Assembly: GCA_009785425.1 (NCBI GenBank)
Contig: WQWI01000014.1
Span: 1-48,011, forward strand
Source of the DNA: Bacteroidales bacterium
GTDB taxonomy: Bacteria > Bacteroidota > Bacteroidia > Bacteroidales > P3
Reading direction: 5' to 3'
Length of the DNA: 48,011 nt
Position 1 is the stretch's first letter. Every line of letters begins with the position of its first letter. Positions 1 to 7,033 of this stretch are shown here, in pieces. A program made the position numbers and the translations under genes. Below the pieces are notes generated by a model that was given only the letters and a program-made list of their open reading frames with translations, ran no database searches and was not told the DNA's origin.

Positions 1-118
1 ACACAAGCTTTATTTGCACATAAAAGAGTGCGAATTTCGATATAATTTCAGAAATCAAAATTTATTCGTATATTTGCAGAAAAATATCAGAAAAAATCCA
101 CTAATCTAATCTTGAACC
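1..118 (+). repeat. Terminal inverted repeat, left copy
   Basis: These 118 bases are the exact reverse complement of 47889-48006 near the other end of the window. The copy carries a Bacteroidetes -7 box, TATATTTGC at 69-77, pointing into the window. A TAA at 102-104 closes the frame that then stays open through the repeat edge into the following nuclease remnant. The identity stops sharply at base 118, after which the two flanks are unrelated. It may be a dispersed repeat in the genome at which the assembly stopped, or a genuine inverted recombination repeat. The identity is seen directly; the cause is inference. Confidence 0.95.
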
Positions 119-386
119 TAAAACATTATATGCAAAGAAAGTTGCGGTAGTTCAGTGCTTGCCAGAACTTTTGCGTGTTGCAAAATACAACAATTTCGGT
201 GTGCGAAAACCTAACGACAAAACAAATGTTGTTGGTTTTATGAATTTCAAAGGCAAAGTTAGAATTAACGGAACGATTCAGAATGTTCGGCTTTCGGTAA
301 TGCTCCGAACGGACGGAAAATTTTTCTACAACCACGAGGTCAATATTATTCCGGAAAAAAGAAAAACACCACGACATGAGACTTGA
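105..386 (+). pseudogene. Remnant of a polyvalent/MuF-type nuclease toxin domain
   Basis: An open frame of about 93 codons runs from a TAA inside the terminal repeat to a TGA at 384-386. It has no ATG in frame; the first candidate start is a TTG at 159. The later part (GKVRINGTIQNVRLSVMLR, then a GKFFYNHEV-like stretch) resembles the C-terminal beta-rich nuclease-like domains attached to large polyvalent proteins of phages and conjugative elements (barnase/EndoU/colicin/RelE-like group). Such domains are normally the tail of a much longer protein, so this looks like a 5'-truncated fragment whose upstream part was replaced by the 118 bp repeat. The family assignment is from memory of motif style and is tentative. 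It could also be an unrelated small protein. Confidence 0.4.
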
Positions 387-478
387 TTAATCGCCTCTCA
401 TAACTAGTCGTAGTGTAAATTTCACCACAAAGTTACGAATTATTCTTCAAACAAACAAATTTATTCTGATTTTTTTCG

Positions 479-486
479 TATCTTTG
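479..486 (+). promoter_or_regulatory. Bacteroidetes -7 promoter box
   Basis: TATCTTTG matches the Bacteroidetes primary sigma -7 consensus TAnnTTTG. It lies only 4 bases before the ATG of the DUF4249 lipoprotein, so the transcript would be leaderless or nearly so. Confidence 0.6.
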
Positions 487-490
487 TATC

Positions 491-1447
491 ATGAAATTTT
501 TCGCACTTTTAGCTTTTGCACTTTTAACTTTCACACTTTTGCCGTCGTGTACAGAGGAAATCGAGATCAGGCTTAGAGATGGCGATGTGCGTCTGGTGGT
601 TTTTGGCGGAATAGGCATTGATACAATGGTTCATACTGTTGTCCTCTCGCGGACGACAAGTTATTTTGAAGATTCGAAAGAACCTCTTTATGTTGAGGGG
701 GCGACCGTTACGATTACGGAATTTAATGAAAATATGCAACTAACGGGTAGAGTTTTTCAATTGCTCGAAAATCCGGACTCGATAGGACATTATCAAACCA
801 CTCCGGATGTTTTCGGAATACAAGGTTTCACTTATCGTTTAGATATTTTGCTCAGTGAGGCTATTGGAGGTTATTCGAGATACTCTGCCTATGCATTTTT
901 TCCGTTTATAGCTGACCAAATTGACTCTTTGCATGCTATTCACGCTCGTGATATGCTTCTTGCCGGACTTCTCGGATTTGATCCGTTTGATACGGTTGGT
1001 GGTCGTCAGACAGGTTGGAACTTGCTACTTTTTGCAGAAGATCCGCCGGACCGAGTGTCTTATTATGCGTTTATTACGTCTTTAAATGGTGTTGCACTGA
1101 ACGACACCTTAACAAGATTTTTGTTGTTAGACAACACAATGATTGATCGAGATACCATAAACGCTGCGTTTCCTATTGCGTTTTTTCGAGATGTTCAATT
1201 TGGTGGTAGGGATACAATCAATAATGGCGATACGTTGGGTTTAGAAATTCGAAGTATTTCAGCAGATTTTTACCGTTGGATTTTTGAATTTCGAAGTATT
1301 TACAGCGGGCAAAACCCCATGTTTGGCGGGGCTCCCGCAAATGTTCGCGGAAATGTCAGAAATATGGGCAGAGGTTTGGATGCCATCGGCTATTTTTGGG
1401 CACACGGAAGCCGTAGGGCCTATGTGGTTGTGGGAGAAAATAATTAA
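491..1447 (+). CDS. DUF4249-type outer-membrane lipoprotein
   Basis: The 318-residue product starts with a short hydrophobic signal and a lipobox ending LLPSC, so Cys20 is the likely lipidated residue. The rest is beta-rich with phrases typical of the Bacteroidetes DUF4249 family, for example VEGATVTITE near residue 70, a YRLDILL stretch near 115 and a late FYRWIFEFRSIYSG segment. Members usually sit beside a TonB-dependent receptor and are thought to be surface lipoproteins of uptake systems; here no receptor is adjacent, so it is an orphan. The ATG at 491 is chosen because later starts would lose the signal. The substrate is unknown. Confidence 0.7.
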   Translation: MKFFALLAFALLTFTLLPSCTEEIEIRLRDGDVRLVVFGGIGIDTMVHTVVLSRTTSYFEDSKEPLYVEGATVTITEFNENMQLTGRVFQLLENPDSIGHYQTTPDVFGIQGFTYRLDILLSEAIGGYSRYSAYAFFPFIADQIDSLHAIHARDMLLAGLLGFDPFDTVGGRQTGWNLLLFAEDPPDRVSYYAFITSLNGVALNDTLTRFLLLDNTMIDRDTINAAFPIAFFRDVQFGGRDTINNGDTLGLEIRSISADFYRWIFEFRSIYSGQNPMFGGAPANVRGNVRNMGRGLDAIGYFWAHGSRRAYVVVGENN

Positions 1448-1465
1448 AGTTCGCAATTTTTTTCG

Positions 1466-1474
1466 TATCTTTGC
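1466..1474 (+). promoter_or_regulatory. Bacteroidetes -7 promoter box
   Basis: TATCTTTGC lies 11 bases before the GTG start at 1486 and overlaps an in-frame TTG at 1471. This argues against the TTG as the true start of the DUF4160 gene. Confidence 0.65.
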
Positions 1475-1485
1475 AAAAAAAAGTC

Positions 1486-1794
1486 GTGCCCACAATTTAC
1501 AAATACTTCGGTTTGTCGTTTTTCTTTTATGCAAACGATCATTTGCCTGTTCATGTTCATATAGAGAAAGAGAATAGGGCAACAGTTGCTGTATTTGAAA
1601 TGCTTAACGGGAAGTTGGAAAATATCAGATTTAAGAAAATATCCGGAGCTAATATGCTGACACCGGCAGAACTAGATTTGGCAAAAAGCTTATTGACAGC
1701 AAAACATGAAATTATTTTGCAACGTTGGACAGATTTTTTTGTTAAAAATAAAAAAAGTTTTCGAACTATCACCATAACTAAACGTATCAAATAA
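1486..1794 (+). CDS. DUF4160 family protein
   Basis: The product is 102 residues and opens MPTIYKYFGLSFFFYANDH, followed by PVHVHI. This fits the DUF4160 pattern of a start near MPTI, an F-G-hydrophobic stretch, Asn-Asp-His and then a P-x-H-x-H segment. I chose the GTG at 1486 because it gives the family N-terminus and lies just downstream of the promoter box; the longer frame from the TTG at 1471 would begin inside the promoter. The stop overlaps the ATG of the DUF2442 gene by one base (TAATG), so the two are translationally coupled. DUF4160/DUF2442 pairs are widespread and have been suggested to be toxin-antitoxin-like, but the biochemical role is not established. Confidence 0.85.
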   Translation: MPTIYKYFGLSFFFYANDHLPVHVHIEKENRATVAVFEMLNGKLENIRFKKISGANMLTPAELDLAKSLLTAKHEIILQRWTDFFVKNKKSFRTITITKRIK

Positions 1795-2135
1795 TGAAAA
1801 GAAAACTGCTTGACGAAGTTCGTTTATTATCGGCAACCTATTTGCACGATTATGTTATTCGTTTTGTGTTTAGCGATGGTAAAACGAACGATATAGATTT
1901 TTACCCATTTCTCAGTAAAATACCACAAAACCCAATGACATCAAAGTATTTGGATTTAAATCTATTCAAAAACTTCAAAATAACTCTAATCAACGACATT
2001 TCTTGGAATGATCGGGAAATGTGCTATAGTTTTGATACGCTGTATCGAGGTTACATAGAGAAAACAACGAAAAGACGACTTTATGATTTCAGTTCGGTCC
2101 CACTCTCGTCAGTTGCCGAACCTATCGAGAATTAG
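1794..2135 (+). CDS. DUF2442 family protein
   Basis: This 113-residue protein has the DUF2442 layout: an early hydrophobic strand (YVIRFVFSDGK), a D-I-D-F-x-P-F/L motif around residues 37-42, then KNFKITLINDISW and a final acidic/aromatic stretch. It is translated from an ATG that overlaps the stop of the DUF4160 gene, so the pair is one transcription and translation unit. The DUF2442 partner is the more antitoxin- or DNA-binding-like member in published speculation, but no activity can be read from the sequence. Confidence 0.82.
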   Translation: MKRKLLDEVRLLSATYLHDYVIRFVFSDGKTNDIDFYPFLSKIPQNPMTSKYLDLNLFKNFKITLINDISWNDREMCYSFDTLYRGYIEKTTKRRLYDFSSVPLSSVAEPIEN

Positions 2136-2182
2136 GTATGAGTAATAGAAAATGGGATTTCACACATTAAAAAACACTATTC

Positions 2183-3241
2183 ATGCAATTCAAAAACATC
2201 ATAGGGCAACGCGAATTAATTCGGAAACTCACAGCTATGGCTTTGAGTGGACGTATTCCGCATGCTCAACTCCTTTTAGGTCATAAAGGAAATCAGAAAT
2301 TAGCATTAGCCATTGCTTACGGACAATTTTTGAATTGCAAAAACAGACAGATTTTTCCGGAAGTCAACGCCGACGGGCTTTTAGCTGATTCGTGCGGAAT
2401 ATGTACGTCATGCGTGAAATTTCAAAATTTGGCACATCCCGATTTGCATTTTTTCTTTCCGAACAACAAGACCGGCTCGATGAAAGAGAGCGATAGCAGC
2501 GACTATATGGATGATTGGCGGAAAATGATAATTGAGCATAATGCGGAATTTTCGTTAACTCAATGGTATGATGCTATTGGATTGGGCAACAGTCAAGGCT
2601 ATATCAACAAGCGCGATGTAGACAATATAATCAAGATATTGACGTATAAAAATTTTGAAGCGCCAACGAAAATTATTATCCTTTGGATGGTGGAAAAATT
2701 TTACAGCGATATTTCTACTAAATTGTTAAAAGTACTAGAAGAACCTTCCGAAGGTACAGTATTCTTGCTGATTTCCGAAAATTCAAATCAAATTCCTGCA
2801 ACGATTCTATCGCGAACACAGATCATTCGTGTACCGAAAATAGACAATACTATAATTCGAACAGACGACGACAGTTTTAATCATGAAAACTTTGTAGACT
2901 GGATGCGGATGTGTCTAAAAGTGGACACAGCACAAATGAACGAATTTTCAAAAAAAATGAAAGATTTGGGACGGGAGCGTTTGAAATTGTTTTTGAATCA
3001 CGCATTGGATAAAATCCGTTGGACAGTGATGATGAATTATCAAAACGCCGACAGCGTATTTGTTTCGTCGGAAGAACAAACCTTTTTAACTAAATTTTCG
3101 CCCTACATTCATTCGAACAATTTAGTAAAGTTTGTTGCAGAAATAGAAAAAGCCATCTATCACATCGAACGCAACGCCAACGGGCATTTGGTAATGTTCG
3201 ATCTTTCGATAAAATTGTCGGGACTGTTGAAAAAACAGTAG
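2183..3241 (+). CDS. holB: DNA polymerase III delta' subunit
   Basis: The 352-residue product begins FKNIIGQRELIRKLTAMALSG followed by RIPHAQLLLG, the hallmark opening of clamp-loader subunits. A four-cysteine zinc module follows (one Cys near residue 52, then C-x2-C-x2-C around 74-80). The helical region around LLKVLEEPSEGTVFLLISEN and the TILSRTQ motif mark the AAA+ sensor region of delta'. The P-loop position reads GHKGNQK and lacks the usual GKT/GKS, in line with delta' subunits that do not hydrolyse ATP. It would act in the clamp-loader complex that loads the sliding clamp. It stands alone here, convergent with rpsU. Confidence 0.88.
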   Translation: MQFKNIIGQRELIRKLTAMALSGRIPHAQLLLGHKGNQKLALAIAYGQFLNCKNRQIFPEVNADGLLADSCGICTSCVKFQNLAHPDLHFFFPNNKTGSMKESDSSDYMDDWRKMIIEHNAEFSLTQWYDAIGLGNSQGYINKRDVDNIIKILTYKNFEAPTKIIILWMVEKFYSDISTKLLKVLEEPSEGTVFLLISENSNQIPATILSRTQIIRVPKIDNTIIRTDDDSFNHENFVDWMRMCLKVDTAQMNEFSKKMKDLGRERLKLFLNHALDKIRWTVMMNYQNADSVFVSSEEQTFLTKFSPYIHSNNLVKFVAEIEKAIYHIERNANGHLVMFDLSIKLSGLLKKQ

Positions 3242-3260
3242 GGGCGGGGTACGCCCGCCC
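3242..3260. repeat. GC-rich palindrome
   Basis: GGGCGGG and CCCGCCC are separated by GTACG immediately after the holB stop. The same stem with loop GTTCG occurs at 9618-9636. This dispersed GC-rich hairpin in an AT-rich genome is REP-like. Confidence 0.8.
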
Positions 3261-3281
3261 GCACCCCTTACACATAAAAAA

Positions 3282-3305
3282 AACGAAACACATTTGTGTT
3301 TCGTT
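3282..3305 (-). terminator. Rho-independent terminator of rpsU
   Basis: AACGAAACACA and TGTGTTTCGTT form an 11 bp stem with a 2-base loop. On the minus strand the stem is followed by a T run (the A run at 3276-3283 on the plus strand). It lies between convergent holB and rpsU. Confidence 0.8.
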
Positions 3306-3327
3306 CTAATCAGATTTAGCAAAAAGC

Positions 3328-3531
3328 CTACATCATACTTGCTTCGGCTGCATCGCGAAGCTGCTGGACGTAGATCGCTTTTTTACGTTGTGCCCGGGCG
3401 ATAACCGATGGTTTTTCGAATTGTTTACGTCTTCTCAACTCTTTAACAACTCCTGTTTTTTCAAATTTACGCTTGAATTTTTTCAAACCGCGGTCAATGT
3501 TTTCGCCTTCTTTTAGGGGTACAATGATCAT
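3328..3531 (-). CDS. rpsU: 30S ribosomal protein bS21
   Basis: The 67-residue basic protein opens MIIVPLKEGENIDRGLKKFK and continues with RKFEKTGVVKELRRRKQFEKPS, the standard bS21 layout. The C-terminus is a basic, Ala-rich helix. Length and composition fit the Bacteroidetes form, which is slightly shorter than that of E. coli. It belongs to the small ribosomal subunit near the 3' end of 16S rRNA. It has its own promoter box about 50 bases upstream and a hairpin terminator, so it is probably monocistronic. It is divergent from panB. Confidence 0.95.
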   Translation of the reverse strand: MIIVPLKEGENIDRGLKKFKRKFEKTGVVKELRRRKQFEKPSVIARAQRKKAIYVQQLRDAAEASMM

Positions 3532-3582
3532 ACTAAATACCTTTTCCTTTCATTTAAGTGAATAATTTCTAACTTTTGGATT

Positions 3583-3591
3583 GCAAAGATA
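3583..3591 (-). promoter_or_regulatory. -7 promoter box for rpsU
   Basis: GCAAAGATA on the plus strand reads TATCTTTGC on the minus strand, about 50 bases upstream of the rpsU ATG. It is divergent from the panB promoter 32 bases away. Confidence 0.75.
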
Positions 3592-3623
3592 CGATTTTTT
3601 TTTGAAATAGACAAATTTTTTCG

Positions 3624-3632
3624 TAACTTTGC
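3624..3632 (+). promoter_or_regulatory. -7 promoter box for panB
   Basis: TAACTTTGC matches TAnnTTTGC and lies 18 bases before the panB ATG. It is preceded at usual spacing by AT-rich sequence. Confidence 0.7.
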
Positions 3633-3650
3633 AGAAATTTTTGTACTATA

Positions 3651-4469
3651 ATGAAAAAAGCGAAACAAGATATTACGAAAGTAACGACACAGGTTTTGCG
3701 TGGGATGAAAGAACATGGTAAAAAGATTGCTATGCTTACAGCCTACGACTATACTACTGCAAAGATCATAGATCAGGCGAATATAGATGTTATTTTGGTT
3801 GGCGACTCGGCTGCCAATGTGATTGGAGGGCATCGAACGACCTTGCCGATTACTTTGGATCAAATGATATATCACGGTAAATCGGTTGTTAAAGCTGTGG
3901 AACGTGCATTAATCGTGGTAGATTTACCTTTTGGTTCGTATCAAGGTAACTCAAGAGAAGCGCTTGCTTCGGCAATTCGCATAATGAAAGAAACCGGTGC
4001 CGATGCAGTGAAATTGGAAGGAGGAAAGGAGATTGTGGAATCGATTGAACGTATTCTTTCAGCAGGAATTCCGGTGATGGGGCATTTGGGTTTAATGCCG
4101 CAATCTATCAATAAATTCGGGACTTACGTGGTTCGTGCAACTGAAAAAGCAGAAGCCGAAAAACTTGTAAAAGATGCGATTTTACTTGAAAAAATAGGAT
4201 GCTTTTCTATTGTTTTGGAAAAGATTCCGGCAAAATTGACTGCAAAAGTTGTAAAAGCGGTAAACATTCCAATCATTGGTATTGGTGCGGGTGCTGCTGC
4301 CGATGGGCAAGTTCTTGTTTTGCACGATATGCTTGGCATTACGCAGGATTTTTCGCCACGTTTTTTACGCCGTTATGCGAACTTGAACGATGTTATCGGT
4401 GATGCCGTTCGGCGGTATGTTGATGATGTGAAAACGCAGGATTTTCCTAATACGAAAGAGCAGTATTAA
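3651..4469 (+). CDS. panB: 3-methyl-2-oxobutanoate hydroxymethyltransferase
   Basis: The 272-residue protein catalyses the first step of pantothenate (vitamin B5/CoA) synthesis, adding a hydroxymethyl group from methylene-tetrahydrofolate to alpha-ketoisovalerate. Family motifs are clear: [12 protein letters not shown] near residue 27, [12 protein letters not shown] near 49 (metal-binding Asp-Ser), DLPFGSYQ near 90, KLEGG near 122, [12 protein letters not shown] near 142, and [15 protein letters not shown] near 208. The length equals the usual family length. The last ten residues are polar and variable. The gene has its own promoter and a hairpin terminator shared with the convergent VOC operon. 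No other pan genes are in the window. Confidence 0.96.
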   Translation: MKKAKQDITKVTTQVLRGMKEHGKKIAMLTAYDYTTAKIIDQANIDVILVGDSAANVIGGHRTTLPITLDQMIYHGKSVVKAVERALIVVDLPFGSYQGNSREALASAIRIMKETGADAVKLEGGKEIVESIERILSAGIPVMGHLGLMPQSINKFGTYVVRATEKAEAEKLVKDAILLEKIGCFSIVLEKIPAKLTAKVVKAVNIPIIGIGAGAAADGQVLVLHDMLGITQDFSPRFLRRYANLNDVIGDAVRRYVDDVKTQDFPNTKEQY

Positions 4470-4491
4470 AACTCATATTCATTCCAATTTG

Positions 4492-4545
4492 AAACCGCTT
4501 TGCATGACTACAAATTAAAAAAGTGTAATCGCACAAAGCGGTTTT
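4492..4545. terminator. Bidirectional hairpin between panB and VOC operon
   Basis: AAACCGCTTTG (4492-4502) pairs with CAAAGCGGTTT (4534-4544) across a 31-base loop, in the gap between convergent genes. T-rich sequence follows on the plus strand. Confidence 0.6.
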
Positions 4546-4560
4546 CGGTAAAAATGTTTT

Positions 4561-4962
4561 TTACTCGGTTTCTAAAGGACTATAAAGTTCAATCAGATTT
4601 TCTTCAGGGTCGTACAGGTGGACAACTCGCATGCATGCATCTGTCCAATCGGTTGGTTGGTTAATAAACTCAACACCTTTCGCTAAAAGTGCTTTGTAGG
4701 TTTCGTCCACGTTTTCGGTTTCGAAGGAAATCATTGATTTCTCGCGTTGTCCAACAGGCTGTTTTTTCTCGGCGTTGCCAATAAATTGTGCCATAGCATC
4801 GGACGTAAACAAGGCCAATGCTTCGCCACCAAATTCTTCTGCCACTTCGAAACTTGCGTAAGGCTCCATATCGAAACGTGCCTTAAATCCAAGTTTTTCG
4901 GTGTAAAACTCGAACATTTTTCTGTAGTCTTTGACTAACAATCTTACATTACAAAATTTCAT
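4561..4962 (-). CDS. VOC (glyoxalase-fold) family protein
   Basis: The 133-residue product has the vicinal-oxygen-chelate layout: an N-terminal strand with NVRLLVKDYRKMFEFYTEKLG, a central FEVAEEFGGEALALF strand, and a second beta-alpha-beta unit ending DPEENLIELYSP. The final Glu before LYSP is the usual metal ligand. The fold serves glyoxalases, dioxygenases and resistance proteins, and the substrate cannot be told from sequence. It lies 24 bases downstream of a second VOC gene and downstream of an AraC-type regulator, all on the minus strand. Confidence 0.85.
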   Translation of the reverse strand: MKFCNVRLLVKDYRKMFEFYTEKLGFKARFDMEPYASFEVAEEFGGEALALFTSDAMAQFIGNAEKKQPVGQREKSMISFETENVDETYKALLAKGVEFINQPTDWTDACMRVVHLYDPEENLIELYSPLETE

Positions 4963-4986
4963 ATCAATATATTTTTTAAGGTTTAA

Positions 4987-5397
4987 CTATGCGTTTAATT
5001 TTTCTATCGCCATACACCAGCGAATGCCGAATTTATCAGTAAAATCGCAAATCAAATCGGCATATTCTACTTTTTCAAGTGGTGTGCGAATTTCGGCATC
5101 TTGCGAAAGCACTTCATAGGCTTTGCGGATTTTGGCTTCCTCATTTGCTTCAAAAAGCAAGCAAAACTGCATAATGTTTCCGCTGTAAGATTTATCGCCA
5201 TTGATAGAGTCTGGATTTTCAACGCTTTGTTCACTGAAACCGAGCCACTGACCGTCGAATTTCAGCACAACGTGCGCGAATGTTCCATCGTCAAACAAAT
5301 CCTCTTTTTCGTACTCAACTGTGGCATCAAAAGCCTTTTTGTAAAATGGAACGGCCTTGTCTGTCCCTTTTACGAATGCATACATAAATGTTTTCAT
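4987..5397 (-). CDS. PhnB-like VOC family protein
   Basis: The 136-residue protein starts MKTFMYAFVKGTDKAVPFYKKAF, the typical opening of PhnB/YdhR-like VOC proteins. It continues with FAHVVLKFDGQWLGFSEQ and a late DKFGIRWCMAIEKL segment. The frame stays open 23 codons further upstream (to 5466), but those codons overlap the promoter box TAACTTTGC at 5442-5450, so the ATG at 5397 is the better start. It is probably cotranscribed with the next VOC gene. Function beyond the fold is unknown; earlier 3-demethylubiquinone methyltransferase labels for this family are not supported here. Confidence 0.85.
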   Translation of the reverse strand: MKTFMYAFVKGTDKAVPFYKKAFDATVEYEKEDLFDDGTFAHVVLKFDGQWLGFSEQSVENPDSINGDKSYSGNIMQFCLLFEANEEAKIRKAYEVLSQDAEIRTPLEKVEYADLICDFTDKFGIRWCMAIEKLNA

Positions 5398-5441
5398 ATC
5401 AAAATTCTGCTTTTTTAAGTTAACAACGTTCTTTAACGAGT

Positions 5442-5450
5442 GCAAAGTTA
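5442..5450 (-). promoter_or_regulatory. -7 promoter box for the VOC pair
   Basis: The plus strand reads GCAAAGTTA, that is TAACTTTGC on the minus strand, about 44 bases before the ATG at 5397. It decides the start of the PhnB-like gene. Confidence 0.65.
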
Positions 5451-5491
5451 CACAAAATTGCGACAATACGTTGTGTAAAAAAACGACTTTT

Positions 5492-6238
5492 TTATCGAAG
5501 TGCAGTTGGAGTGCTTCCTGAAAAAGTTTTGAAATTTTTAATCAAATGTGTATGATCATAATACCCGCACTCAACGGCAACGGACAGTAAATCCCGGTGG
5601 GGAAAGTCATATAAGTGTTGCAAAGCGTGTTGAAATCTGAGTATTTTGGCAAATGTTTTAGGGCTAATGCCGACTGCTGATTTGAATTTCCGTTCAAAAT
5701 GTCGCTGAGATAAACAGACTTCCGATGCGACTTTTGCCGGCGATAATTGACCTTTTGAAAGATGAATCAAATCGATGGCACGAATAATTTGCTGCTCGGG
5801 GCTATAAAGGCGAGGAAGGCAGTTTATCAGATAATTGTTTATATGTGTTATGATTTCTTTTACAGATTGTTTTTCAGGGAATGGCTCATAAAAAGATTTA
5901 TCAAACAGCGTATCAAGCAGTGCCAAATCTACACTTCGGTCAGTAAATTCGTAAGCAGGAATGCGGGTAAAGGCTGTAATTCCTGCAGGTTTAAAGCGGA
6001 TGCCGAACATTAGCAGTGTTTGCGAAGAACTTGCTTCGAGATACGAAGTAATCAAGCCGAAAATATCGGTATGAAAAATTCCCCGAGTTTTGTCTAACAT
6101 AAAAATAATATTAACATAACTGTCGGGAAGAATTCTGTATAAATCACTTTTGCCACCAAAACCATCGCTCATCCAATAGTTTTCAATATATGGAGACAAT
6201 AGCGGATCGGGCTGATATTCTGTGTAATTGTAATTCAT
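5492..6238 (-). CDS. AraC family transcriptional regulator
   Basis: The 248-residue protein has an N-terminal sensor region (Y-x-P-D-P-L-L-S-P-Y-I-E-N-Y-W near residue 8, then FGIRFKPAGITAF near 78) like the DUF6597-type domain of AraC regulators. A C-terminal double helix-turn-helix follows: KVASEVCLSQRHFERKF near residue 167, VGISPKTFAKILRFQ near 188 and VAVECGYYDHTHLIKNFK near 220. It lies just upstream of the two VOC genes in the same direction and may control them, although they have their own promoter box. The ligand is unknown. Confidence 0.9.
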   Translation of the reverse strand: MNYNYTEYQPDPLLSPYIENYWMSDGFGGKSDLYRILPDSYVNIIFMLDKTRGIFHTDIFGLITSYLEASSSQTLLMFGIRFKPAGITAFTRIPAYEFTDRSVDLALLDTLFDKSFYEPFPEKQSVKEIITHINNYLINCLPRLYSPEQQIIRAIDLIHLSKGQLSPAKVASEVCLSQRHFERKFKSAVGISPKTFAKILRFQHALQHLYDFPHRDLLSVAVECGYYDHTHLIKNFKTFSGSTPTALR

Positions 6239-6251
6239 TTTTTTGATGGAT

Positions 6252-6260
6252 GCAAAGATA
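6252..6260 (-). promoter_or_regulatory. -7 promoter box for the AraC gene
   Basis: GCAAAGATA on the plus strand gives TATCTTTGC on the minus strand, 13 bases before the ATG at 6238. It is divergent from the pseudouridine synthase promoter. Confidence 0.7.
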
Positions 6261-6293
6261 GTACTTTTTTTTGAATTCTACGAAATTTTGTTG

Positions 6294-6302
6294 TATCTTT
6301 GC
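6294..6302 (+). promoter_or_regulatory. -7 promoter box for the pseudouridine synthase
   Basis: TATCTTTGC ends 8 bases before the ATG at 6311 and overlaps the in-frame TTG at 6299, which is therefore rejected as a start. Confidence 0.7.
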
Positions 6303-6310
6303 AAAAAATT

Positions 6311-6988
6311 ATGAACATCATCTACGAAGACAACCACTTGGTCGCCGTCAACAAACGTGCCGGCGAAATCGTACAAGGCGATAAAACCGGCGATGTGTGC
6401 GTAGTTGATGAAATGAAGTCTTTTTTGAAAAAACGTGACAACAAGCCAGGAAATGTTTATGTAGGCTTACCTCATCGTTTGGATCGTCCTACTTCGGGTG
6501 TTTTACTGCTAACTAAAACCGACAAGGCTTTGACGAGAGTCAATAAACTCATTCACGACCGTGAATTTGATAAAACATATTGGGCGATTGTGCGAAATAA
6601 ACCGCCAAAAAATTCCGACCGTTTGGTGCATTGGCTTCAAAAAAACGAAAAACAAAATAAATCGTATGCTTCTGATGTTGAAAAAAACGGTTGGCAAAAA
6701 GCAGAATTAGCGTATGAAGTTATTGCTTCGAGCGATAATTACTACTTGCTTGAAATCAAACTGTTCACTGGTCGCCATCATCAGATCCGTGTACAACTTT
6801 CGGAAATCGGTTGTCCTATTCGTGGCGATTTGAAATACGGTTTTGACCGCTCCAATCGTGACGGATCAATTTCACTTCATGCACGTGCTTTGGAGTTTAT
6901 CCATCCTATTAAAAATGAGAAAATAAAAATTGTTGCGCCGGCTCCGAAGGAAAATCTTTGGAAGATTTTGGAGGGAAAAGTTGCATAA
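6311..6988 (+). CDS. RluA family RNA pseudouridine synthase
   Basis: The 225-residue enzyme isomerises uridine to pseudouridine in rRNA or tRNA. It begins MNIIYEDNHLVAVNKRAGE, the typical opening of RluA-type catalytic domains without an S4 domain. The catalytic motif HRLDRPTSGVLLLTKT carries the Asp at about residue 58. The downstream FTGRHHQIRVQLSEIG motif and LHARALEFIHP are also conserved. Which RNA position it modifies cannot be told. Compact RluA-type proteins of this size are common in Bacteroidetes. It is divergent from the AraC gene. Confidence 0.93.
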   Translation: MNIIYEDNHLVAVNKRAGEIVQGDKTGDVCVVDEMKSFLKKRDNKPGNVYVGLPHRLDRPTSGVLLLTKTDKALTRVNKLIHDREFDKTYWAIVRNKPPKNSDRLVHWLQKNEKQNKSYASDVEKNGWQKAELAYEVIASSDNYYLLEIKLFTGRHHQIRVQLSEIGCPIRGDLKYGFDRSNRDGSISLHARALEFIHPIKNEKIKIVAPAPKENLWKILEGKVA

Positions 6989-7003
6989 TCAAAGAAAAAG
7001 TCG

Positions 7004-7011
7004 TATCTTTG
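7004..7011 (+). promoter_or_regulatory. -7 promoter box for the serpin gene
   Basis: TATCTTTG lies 22 bases before the serpin ATG at 7034 and just after the stop of the pseudouridine synthase gene. Confidence 0.7.
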
Positions 7012-7033
7012 TGAAACCCTAAAATGTACTGTT

